This document shows positions 1 to 6,414 of a DNA stretch of 15,443 bases, one piece after another. Numbering within the stretch: the stretch's first letter is position 1; every line of letters starts with the position of its first letter. Both the position numbers and the translations under genes were made by a program. A model generated the notes under the pieces. That model did not search any database, was not told the origin of the DNA, and worked only from the letters and a program-made list of their open reading frames with translations. This DNA comes from Rhodobacterales bacterium UBA5972 (GTDB taxonomy: Bacteria; Pseudomonadota; Alphaproteobacteria; Rhodobacterales; Rhodobacteraceae): assembly GCA_002430125.1 (NCBI GenBank), contig DJBQ01000145.1:11252-26694 (forward strand), in the 5' to 3' direction.

Positions 1-98
1 AGGCGAAATTGAGGCAGCTCCCCACAGGCAGGGGAGGATCAAATTGGAACAGAATTCGGCATCGTATCGGGTTCGGCCATATTGAAGGTAGAAAAGCA

Positions 99-935
99 GT
101 GGCTTCACAGCTATTTGGGGCGAGTGTTCGCGCGTTATTGGTGGCGTTGCTTATTGCAATGCCGTCGATGATTATGCCCGGCGTCCAAAAAGACACGCAG
201 GATCTGGCGATGTTGTTCGCGCTGGTTGGCGGTGCGATCACGATGTTTGAATATGGATCGTCGCATCCCGGACTGATCGAATTCCGCTTTGCCCCGCCTT
301 ACAATCGTATCCGGTTTATGTCGCTGTTTTTGACTATCCTGCTGGTCGCGCTGATGTTTCGCGGTGAATTTGGCGGTGACTCGATAACGCAGAAGGTGTT
401 TTATATCGGTTACGTAATCGGTGTTGGCATGGATTTCCCGTTCAGCCCGGTTCGCCTGTTCACCCACCTTTTGACACATGGCGGCACATCGCAGAATGTC
501 GAAATCGTCAGATCTGCGGCTGGTCTTGGATATGTGATCTCACTGCTGTCTTTGGCAGTTTTCGCCGTATTGATGCACGTGAAAGAATGGCCGTTGGGTA
601 ATGGGCCGTTCAATCTGTGGGTTAACCTGCCGATTTTCGACCCGACTTCAACCTCAGATGTCGAAGATCGTTTGGCGCGCGACGCTCGTTTTAACATTAT
701 CTTTGGATTTACGCTGCCATTCCTGTTGCCATCGGTCGCAAGCGTCTCATCGGGATATTACCAGTTTGATGCGGTGAACAACAATCAGACCTTGATCTGG
801 GCGGTGGCAATATGGGCGTTCTTACCGGCAAGTCTGTTTATGCGCGGGATGGCCATGGGCAAAATCGCGCAATTGATCCGGCGCAAGCGCGAACGCTTAC
901 TGGCACCGCGTACCATGGATTATGCGCAGGCCTGA
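99..935 (+). CDS. Multi-pass inner-membrane protein of unknown function
   Basis: A hydrophobic protein of about 278 residues with roughly six or seven membrane segments. From the start chosen here they lie near residues 8-26, 35-52, 73-91, 100-114, 140-160, 202-220 and 231-252, and a basic tail (IRRKRERLL) follows the last one. The frame is open from an ATG at 9, but the first 30 residues from there are polar and basic. A GTG at 99 has a good ribosome binding site (GAAGG at 84-88, 10 nt upstream) and starts directly before the first membrane segment, so I prefer it. I recognise it as a Rhodobacterales-type conserved membrane protein but know no function for it. The next gene overlaps its 3' end, which suggests co-transcription and translational coupling. 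The real-gene call is firm. The start is uncertain and no role is claimed. Confidence 0.72.
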   Translation: MASQLFGASVRALLVALLIAMPSMIMPGVQKDTQDLAMLFALVGGAITMFEYGSSHPGLIEFRFAPPYNRIRFMSLFLTILLVALMFRGEFGGDSITQKVFYIGYVIGVGMDFPFSPVRLFTHLLTHGGTSQNVEIVRSAAGLGYVISLLSLAVFAVLMHVKEWPLGNGPFNLWVNLPIFDPTSTSDVEDRLARDARFNIIFGFTLPFLLPSVASVSSGYYQFDAVNNNQTLIWAVAIWAFLPASLFMRGMAMGKIAQLIRRKRERLLAPRTMDYAQA

Positions 936-2038
936 TTTGGGTTCTATGCTGTGGCAGCGCGTCCGCTGACGCGATTCGTGTGGCGACGTTTAATGTCTCT
1001 CTTGGCCGAGACGGCCCCGGATTACTGGAGCGCGACCTTGCCAAAGGCGACGATCCGCAAATCAAAACTGTGCTTGCCATCATAAACACAGTGCGCCCGG
1101 ATATCCTGCTGTTGAATGATTTTGATTACGATTATGGCAGTGTTGCCCTTGGCTTGCTTGCAGCACAGTTGGAGCAATCCGGCCTGCGATATGCCCATAA
1201 GTTTGCGCTGCGACCGAATTCTGGCATGATGACAACACTCGACCTGGATGGTGACCATCGAACTTTTGGGCCGGGTGACGCGCAAGGTTTTGGGGATTTT
1301 GCCGGATCACAAGGCATGGCGATCCTGTCGCGTTTCCCGGTTCTAACGACCGAGGTGCGGGATTTTTCAGCGTTATTGTGGAAAGACCTGCCGGGTGCCA
1401 AACTACCACGGCAGTTCGACAAACCATTTCCATCAGACACCGCACAGGCACAGCAACGTTTGTCTTCAAAAGGACATTGGGATGTGCCTGTGGAACTGCC
1501 GGACGGCAGCGTTCTCCATCTTCTTGCATCGCATCCCACTCCGCCGGTTTTCGATGGGCCCGAGGACAGGAACGGTTTGCGGAACCGCGATGAAATCAGA
1601 TTTTGGTCGCTCTATCTGGACGGTGCAGCACTTGCCGGGTTTGATGCCCGTGCGCCTGCGTCTTTTGTTATCCTAGGCGATCTCAATGCTGATCCGAATG
1701 ACGGCGAAGGGTCACATTCCGCGATAAGCAACTTATTGGCGCATCGCTTGGTGCAGGACCCGTTGCCAGTCAGCCGCGGCGGGGTCGATGCCAGCCAACG
1801 CCAAGCTGGCCAAAACCAAAAGCATACCACAGACCCGTCACTTGACACTGTCGACTGGGATGAATCCCGGACGCCGGGCAATATGCGTGTCGATTACGTT
1901 TTGCCATCTTCTGATCTGACCGTATCCGGCGCAGGCGTATTTTGGCCCGCGCCGGATCAAGAGCGGTTTGAACTGGTTGGATCAGACGGCCAGACGGGAA
2001 GCCACCACCGTCTTGTCTGGGTTGATATTGAACGGTAA
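812..2038 (+). CDS. Exported endonuclease/exonuclease/phosphatase (EEP) family protein
   Basis: An EEP-fold metal-dependent phosphoesterase; the substrate (nucleic acid, phosphoinositide or sugar phosphate) cannot be told. Counted from the ATG at 812, the EEP motifs are in order: RVATFNVS (56-63), the metal-site region DILLLNDFD (97-105), SHP (240-242), ILGDLNADPND (287-297), DYVLP (361-365) and the terminal SHHRLVW (397-403), which holds the catalytic His. At residues 36-52 a hydrophobic stretch ends in SASA before DAIRV and looks like a signal peptide cleaved near residue 52, so the mature protein is probably periplasmic. Oddly, the usual metal-binding Gln-Glu is Asn-Asp (102-103). The ATG at 812 is the only ATG in this frame before the signal peptide, yet it lies 124 bp inside the upstream gene and leaves a long polar leader. 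ATT at 872 is an unattractive alternative. The 3' end overlaps the convergent SDR gene by 57 bp. Confidence 0.82.
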   Translation: MGVLTGKSVYARDGHGQNRAIDPAQARTLTGTAYHGLCAGLIWVLCCGSASADAIRVATFNVSLGRDGPGLLERDLAKGDDPQIKTVLAIINTVRPDILLLNDFDYDYGSVALGLLAAQLEQSGLRYAHKFALRPNSGMMTTLDLDGDHRTFGPGDAQGFGDFAGSQGMAILSRFPVLTTEVRDFSALLWKDLPGAKLPRQFDKPFPSDTAQAQQRLSSKGHWDVPVELPDGSVLHLLASHPTPPVFDGPEDRNGLRNRDEIRFWSLYLDGAALAGFDARAPASFVILGDLNADPNDGEGSHSAISNLLAHRLVQDPLPVSRGGVDASQRQAGQNQKHTTDPSLDTVDWDESRTPGNMRVDYVLPSSDLTVSGAGVFWPAPDQERFELVGSDGQTGSHHRLVWVDIER

Positions 2039-2893
2039 CGAGTTGGCGATAGCTTGCTGCGGCGTGGTGAATTCAAAATCCGGCAACAGCGCGCGCAACT
2101 TTTCACCTGACAGTTCATGCGGCGTATTCCATAGATAACGCATTTCATTAAGTTCGCGGGCTAGTTCCCAGAAAGGGCTGGATATTTTCAGCAACCACCA
2201 GGGAAAATTCTTTACTTTCACAGGCTTGTGCAGAAAGTTCTGCACAATGGCCCGGATGTCATCGGCTGACATTGTTTGCCCTGGAAATGGGATATCCTCG
2301 TAACGGTTCAAGCTGTCCCGCTTTTTGGCCAGCGCCAGTGCCGCCCGAGCGAAATCGGGGGTGTAACACCATGAATGTGGGATATCGGTACGACCCGGAT
2401 ACGCCATTTTGCCTTTGGCCAGATCCTTGAACAAAACGATCCGCATCATGGTTTCCGACGAGTCAGGATCAATAATGTCGCCGGCCCGCAGGTTAATTGT
2501 CTGAACGCCATCCTTCGCTGCCGCCCGATACGCCGCTTCCATCTGCTTGCGGATTTCGCCTTTGCGGCTGTTTGGCTGATGCGGCGTGTTCTCGTCCCAA
2601 ACACCGGGCCTGTCGCCAAAGGGATAAACGTTGCCCGGCAGGATCACCGTCGCGCCGCTTGCTTTGGCCGCAGCGATCACGTCTTTGGTGATCTGCGGGA
2701 TAATTTCGTCCCAGTTGTGGTAGTTCGGCGGATTCAAACCGTTGACGATTACATCAGCGCCCATAGCGGCCTGGGTCATGTCCTGGGATTTGCGGTCAAA
2801 CCGCCGCACGGTCCAACCGGCAGCAGCAAATGTTTTTGCGCATTGACCGCCAAATTTGCCGCCCGCGCCAAGAATAAGTACAGTGTTTGTCAT
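1982..2893 (-). CDS. SDR / NAD-dependent epimerase-like oxidoreductase
   Basis: A 303-residue NAD(P)-binding protein. The N-terminus carries a Rossmann dinucleotide motif, ILGAGGKFG (7-15, GxxGxxG). It continues with features of the extended or atypical SDR/epimerase group: VIVNGLNPP near 49-57, ILPGNVYPFGD near 84-94 in place of a classic catalytic Tyr-x-x-x-Lys, a basic RKGEIRKQME segment, then INLRAGDIIDP. It probably reduces, oxidises or isomerises a small substrate, which I cannot name. The ATG at 2893 has a good ribosome binding site (AAAGGG, 8 nt upstream). It is divergent from a LysR-type gene with about 104 bp between the starts, a common layout for a regulator and its target, so LysR control is inferred. 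Its last 18 codons and stop lie inside the 3' end of the EEP gene on the other strand, which gives an unusual C-terminal tail (DKTVVASRLAV). Confidence 0.82.
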   Translation of the reverse strand: MTNTVLILGAGGKFGGQCAKTFAAAGWTVRRFDRKSQDMTQAAMGADVIVNGLNPPNYHNWDEIIPQITKDVIAAAKASGATVILPGNVYPFGDRPGVWDENTPHQPNSRKGEIRKQMEAAYRAAAKDGVQTINLRAGDIIDPDSSETMMRIVLFKDLAKGKMAYPGRTDIPHSWCYTPDFARAALALAKKRDSLNRYEDIPFPGQTMSADDIRAIVQNFLHKPVKVKNFPWWLLKISSPFWELARELNEMRYLWNTPHELSGEKLRALLPDFEFTTPQQAIANSLPFNINPDKTVVASRLAV

Positions 2894-2932
2894 TTTGATA
2901 CCCTTTCGTTTCGATCTGGTTTCAATCTACAC

Positions 2933-2951
2933 TTTTTATTTTGAATAAAAA
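2933..2951. promoter_or_regulatory. Perfect AT-rich palindrome in the divergent SDR-LysR region
   Basis: TTTTTATT-ttg-AATAAAAA is an exact 8-3-8 inverted repeat. It lies between the start of the SDR gene (2893, minus strand) and the start of the LysR gene (2998). It could be an operator for the regulator or part of the promoter region of either gene. The role is inferred; only the symmetry is seen. Confidence 0.45.
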
Positions 2952-2973
2952 CTGCGAGAATTCGTTCATTATC

Positions 2974-2989
2974 CATTCAAAAATGAATG
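2974..2989. promoter_or_regulatory. Candidate LysR operator (perfect palindrome CATTCA-N4-TGAATG)
   Basis: CATTCAaaaaTGAATG is an exact 6-4-6 inverted repeat ending 8 bp before the preferred LysR start codon at 2998. LysR-type regulators commonly bind dyads of this form and autoregulate from the divergent region. Its closeness to the start codon would fit self-repression. If translation instead began at the ATG at 2983, the site would fall partly inside the gene. Confidence 0.5.
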
Positions 2990-2997
2990 TCATAAAC

Positions 2998-3891
2998 ATG
3001 CAAAATCTCGACTGGTCGCTGATCCAAACCTTTCTAGCCGTCGCCGAGCACGGCTCGTTTACAGCTGCCGCACGCTTGACCGGCATCAGCCAGCCAACGA
3101 TAGGGCGGCACATTCAGGCGCTTGAACAGCAACTCAACACGCCGGTGTTTCAACGCCAGAATAGCGGGCACCAGTTGACGGACGCAGGCACACAGTTGCT
3201 GGAACAGGCGCGTGTTATGGAGGAGGCCGCGGCACGCATGCATCTGATGGCAGCCGGCCAATCCGACGGGCTGTCCGGCACGGTTCGGATATCCGCCAGC
3301 GTGGTTGTGTCGCATTATCTGTTGCCCGAAATCTTCGCCCGTATCCGCGCCGCCGAACCGCAGATCGAACTTGAACTTCACCCCTCGGACGACACTGATA
3401 ACCTGCTGTTCCGCGAGGCCGACATTGCCGTTCGCATGTACCGCCCCGAACAGCTTGACGTGATCACCCGCAAAGTCGGAGCGCAGAAATTCGGGATTTT
3501 CGCCACCCGCGAGTATCTTGACCAAGCGGGCCGTCCGTCTGACATGGCTGGAATCTTTCAGCATGACTTTATTGGCTATGATCGTTCGGACCTGATGATC
3601 AAAGAAATGCGGCTGATGGGCATTCCCGCCGAACGGTCGATGTTCGCAATCCGCTGTGACAACCAATCTGTTTATCTGGAACTGCTGCGCGCCGGATGCG
3701 GGTTGGGCGTGGCCCCGCTTAACATCGCCAGCATGGACCCGTCGCTTGAACGCGTTCTGCCAGACATTAAAATCCCCGAATTACCGATCTGGCTAACGGC
3801 CCACGAGGCTTTGCGCAGCGCACCCCGCATCCGGCGGGTGTTTGACATTTTGGCGGACGGTTTGGCCAAGGTAGCGCCAGCCGCCGCTTGA
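2998..3891 (+). CDS. LysR-type transcriptional regulator
   Basis: A LysR-family regulator of 297 residues from the ATG at 2998, a normal length for the family. The N-terminal winged helix-turn-helix is clear (FLAVAEHGSFTAAARLTGIS then QPTIGRHIQALEQQL, about residues 10-45). The remainder is the periplasmic-binding-protein-like effector domain (SGTVRISAS near 92-100, the usual domain boundary). I chose 2998 because MQNLDWSLIQTF is the typical LysR beginning. An ATG at 2983 and a TTG at 2941 are in frame, and none of the three has a convincing ribosome binding site. It is divergent from the SDR gene, the most likely target, and the palindromes at 2933-2951 and 2974-2989 are candidate binding sites. 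leuB follows 61 bp downstream on the same strand, but I see no reason to link this regulator to leucine synthesis. The effector is unknown. Confidence 0.88.
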   Translation: MQNLDWSLIQTFLAVAEHGSFTAAARLTGISQPTIGRHIQALEQQLNTPVFQRQNSGHQLTDAGTQLLEQARVMEEAAARMHLMAAGQSDGLSGTVRISASVVVSHYLLPEIFARIRAAEPQIELELHPSDDTDNLLFREADIAVRMYRPEQLDVITRKVGAQKFGIFATREYLDQAGRPSDMAGIFQHDFIGYDRSDLMIKEMRLMGIPAERSMFAIRCDNQSVYLELLRAGCGLGVAPLNIASMDPSLERVLPDIKIPELPIWLTAHEALRSAPRIRRVFDILADGLAKVAPAAA

Positions 3892-3952
3892 CCGTCGCCT
3901 GTGCAGGGTTTACCCGATGGCCTTAGATTTTCGCGCATAAAGGACGACACGA

Positions 3953-5062
3953 ATGAGCAACCCTTCGCTTTTGATTCTTGCTGGTGACGGCATTGGCCCC
4001 GAAGTTATGGCCGAAGTACGCCGGGTGATTACCTGGTTTGGCGACAAACGTGACCTGAAATTTGATGTGACCGAAGATCTGGTTGGTGGTGCAGCCTATG
4101 ACGTGCACGGCACGCCGCTGACCGATGAAACCATGGCCAAAGCGATGGCTGCCGATGCAGTTTTGCTGGGGGCGGTTGGTGGACCAGCCTATGACAATCT
4201 GGATTTCAGCGTAAAGCCCGAACGTGGCTTGCTGCGCCTGCGCAAGGAAATGGACCTGTTTTCCAACCTGCGCCCGGCCCAGTGCTTTGATGCCTTGGCG
4301 GAATTTTCGTCGCTAAAGCCGGAAATTGTTGCCGGGCTTGATATTATGATCGTGCGCGAACTGACCAGCGGCGTTTATTTCGGCGAACCACGCGGCATCA
4401 CCGTAATGGATGACGGCCAGCGCATGGGGGTGAATACGCAGCGCTATACCACGAACGAAATTCGCCGTGTCGCGCGCTCAGCGTTTGAACTGGCCAAGCG
4501 TCGCAGCAACCGGGTTTGCTCGATGGAAAAGGCCAATGTGATGGAAAGCGGCATCTTGTGGCGCGAAGAAGTGCAATGGGTGCATGACCACGAATACCCC
4601 GAGGTCGAGCTTTCCCATATGTATGCCGATAACGGTGCGATGCAGTTGGTTCGTGCGCCCAAGCAGTTTGACGTGATCGTCACTGATAACCTGTTTGGCG
4701 ATATTCTGTCCGACTGCGCTGCGATGCTGACCGGTTCGCTTGGCATGCTGCCCTCGGCCAGCCTGGGTGCGCCGATGGAAAACGGCCGGCCCAAGGCGCT
4801 TTACGAACCGGTACACGGTTCAGCACCTGACATCACCGGCCAGGGCAAAGCCAATCCATCGGCTTGCATCCTTAGTTTCGCAATGGCGTTGCGGTATTCG
4901 TTTGATCAAGGGGATGAGGCGACGCGGCTGGAAAATGCCGTGCAATCCGTTTTGGCCAGCGGCATCCGCACGGCGGATTTGATGCAGGCGGCAGACGGCA
5001 AACCCGCCTCGACGACCGAAATGGGCGACGCAATTCTGGCCGCACTCGACGCCAGCCTTTGA
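3953..5062 (+). CDS. leuB: 3-isopropylmalate dehydrogenase
   Basis: Catalyses the NAD-dependent oxidative decarboxylation of 3-isopropylmalate to 2-oxoisocaproate, the third step of leucine biosynthesis, in the cytoplasm. The 369-residue length is standard. Family motifs are intact: [10 protein letters not shown] (9-18); the substrate arginines R97, R107 and R135 in RLRKEM, NLRPAQ and [16 protein letters not shown] (191-199) with the catalytic Lys193; YADN (224-227) with D226; [10 protein letters not shown] (245-254) with the metal-binding aspartates D250 and D254; and the NAD-binding [18 protein letters not shown] (285-302). The ATG at 3953 is preceded by AAAGGA about 9 nt upstream. It lies 61 bp after the LysR gene and ends before a strong terminator. 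From memory, Rhodobacterales often have leuB close to leuC/leuD and an EEP protein, so the EEP gene at 812-2038 may be part of the same ancestral locus. Confidence 0.97.
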   Translation: MSNPSLLILAGDGIGPEVMAEVRRVITWFGDKRDLKFDVTEDLVGGAAYDVHGTPLTDETMAKAMAADAVLLGAVGGPAYDNLDFSVKPERGLLRLRKEMDLFSNLRPAQCFDALAEFSSLKPEIVAGLDIMIVRELTSGVYFGEPRGITVMDDGQRMGVNTQRYTTNEIRRVARSAFELAKRRSNRVCSMEKANVMESGILWREEVQWVHDHEYPEVELSHMYADNGAMQLVRAPKQFDVIVTDNLFGDILSDCAAMLTGSLGMLPSASLGAPMENGRPKALYEPVHGSAPDITGQGKANPSACILSFAMALRYSFDQGDEATRLENAVQSVLASGIRTADLMQAADGKPASTTEMGDAILAALDASL

Positions 5063-5120
5063 CAGTGACCAAGACCGGATTTCGCATGAGAAACGGTCTT
5101 TCTCCTAAGCGTTTTAGATC

Positions 5121-5149
5121 CGCCGCCCAATTATACTGGGCGGCGTTTT
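5121..5149 (+). terminator. Rho-independent terminator after leuB
   Basis: CGCCGCCCA (5121-5129), a 7-nt loop, then TGGGCGGCG (5137-5145) and TTTT. The stem is a perfect 9 bp and GC-rich, 58 bp past the leuB stop. In the opposite direction the stem is not followed by a T-run, so it serves the plus-strand leuB transcript. Confidence 0.85.
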
Positions 5150-5357
5150 CGACCAAAAACATCGGCTTGCTGCGGTGTCTATATCGGCTTTCGGTCTGAA
5201 ATCCAGAGGATGCGGCCCGTTTAAGTCAGATGCCATTGCGAAACCACCTTGCACAGAAGACTGGGGACCTGTGGCTAGAAGCCTAAAACCTTCAGAAATT
5301 CAATTGGTCAGATAGATCTTGAGTTCGGTATTTTTGGGTGAATTGCCTGACCACGCA

Positions 5358-6088
5358 TTAGCCATCAGCGTATTGTCCTGGCAAAGCGTCTTTACTGTTG
5401 GCGCTTTCAATATCGTCACCAACAGTATCTGACCACGAATTGAATTTCTCGACCAGCCACGCAGCGATCCCGACAGGGCTTTCCATCATCGCATAACTGG
5501 GGGTTTGCGGCTTAGTCGCCTGTTGTGTGCGATACCCGTCCTCGATCAGTTGATCGCGTAAAAACTTTTTCGCCATGCAAGTTCGTCTGCGGTTTGCGGG
5601 CCGTCAGGGTGACGCATCGTCAGAATGTTGATGTGAATGGCGCGGCAGGATTGCGGATGGTCAAAGCCCAGCCAAGTTGAAACCGCCCCGCCCATTCAAA
5701 GGCGTCCTCGATCTTTCCGCCGAACCGTTCAGGATGCGCGAGGGGTTCAATCACCTCAAGGAATTCGACAATCGAGCCGGGCCCAGCCGTGACTGATCAC
5801 CAAAGGCATCGGCGCTGGTCCGCTGCCTTTCTCGTAGACATAATGCATGTCGATACCGTCAACGGTCGCCTTAAAATGCGAAAACCGATTGATCGCAGCC
5901 TCTTGTTTGCGCCAGTCAAATTCTTCGATCCAATAGGCACATAGTTCTTTCATATAGTCGAGATTGGTACCATAACCCCAGCCGCCATCATCCGGCATTT
6001 CGTACCACGGATAGTTTGAAACCCTATCACGAATCCACGCAAGCATTTCATCTGGGACGCTGACTTTGAATGGGCGGGGCATGGACAT
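5358..6088 (-). pseudogene. Epoxide hydrolase (alpha/beta hydrolase, EHN-type), multiply disrupted
   Basis: Remnant of an epoxide hydrolase with the typical N-terminal domain: RPFKVSVPDEML, then MPDDGGWGYGTNLDYMKEL, FDWRKQEAAINRF and LVISHGW. After ISHGW (about 5785) the frame is lost by one extra G in a run of three (5782-5784). The next frame continues PGSIVEFLEVIEPLAHPERF and KIEDAFE, then joins near 5693-5697, in a third frame, to GGAVSTWLGFDHPQS and INILTMRHPDGPQTADELAWRK. That junction deletes the segment that should contain the nucleophile Asp of the GGDWG motif. A five-A run (5566-5570), where six would be in frame, shifts the frame again into KKFLRDQLIEDGYRTQQ and SPVGIAAWLVEKFNSWSD. 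Homology ends at ESANSKD near 5385, so the C-terminus with the catalytic His is absent. A loss-of-function relic; the original gene was probably about 380 residues. The 208 bp between the leuB terminator and this remnant hold no gene I can support. Confidence 0.85.
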
Positions 6089-6402
6089 TTAGGTTATCAA
6101 CCTTTGATTTTTTAAGGCAGCAATTGAAAAAGGTGCGTCATGCGCCACCCGAAAGTAGCGGCAGAGTTCGCGCAAAGCCAAGTGCAATTTCGCGCTCGCC
6201 GGTGCAACCCAAGCGCTTGTGCAGGCGGTCGTTTGTCAGGGCAGTTGACGAAACCAGTTCAATACACTGGCCTCTGCGGGCCAAATCACCGTCATGCGGT
6301 GCCTTGCTGTTCGGGGAGAGCTGTATGTGATGAACCGCTGCCCGAAGATCAATCCTCCGCCCGTTCCGGAAACCGAAGTTGTATCTGGGGATCTGAAAGC
6401 TT
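6089..6402. other. Non-coding stretch or unassigned gene debris
   Basis: About 314 bp between the epoxide hydrolase pseudogene and the molybdopterin oxidoreductase. No convincing intact gene is present. On the minus strand one open frame stops at 6138 with a stretch like DRLHKRLGCTGEREIALGFA (about 6160-6220), which faintly resembles the end of a LuxR-type helix-turn-helix. A second minus frame reads LRELCRYFRVAHDAPF (about 6133-6180). Neither can be assigned with confidence. A small hairpin, AGGTTatcAACCT (6091-6103), sits just before the start codon of the pseudogene. I read the stretch as intergenic sequence plus decayed remnants. Confidence 0.35.
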
Positions 6403-6414
6403 TCAGTCAGCCCC
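6387..6414. repeat. Palindrome across the stop codon of the molybdopterin oxidoreductase gene
   Basis: The 14-bp perfect palindrome CTGAAAGCTTTCAG (6393-6406) is flanked by GGGG (6387-6390) and CCCC (6411-6414). The stop codon (6403-6405, minus strand) lies inside it. There is no T-run after it on the minus strand, so it is not a textbook terminator. It could form a 3'-end mRNA hairpin or be chance. Confidence 0.4.

Noticed and set aside
2375..2944. A plus-strand open frame opposite the SDR gene
   Set aside because: It is an antisense shadow. The SDR frame has the Rossmann motif and ribosome binding site, and this frame has neither.
3888..3929. A separate leuB promoter (TTGACC with a weak -10)
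   Set aside because: TTGACC overlaps the LysR stop, but no acceptable -10 is found at 16-18 bp; TAGATT at 3924-3929 has no -35 partner.
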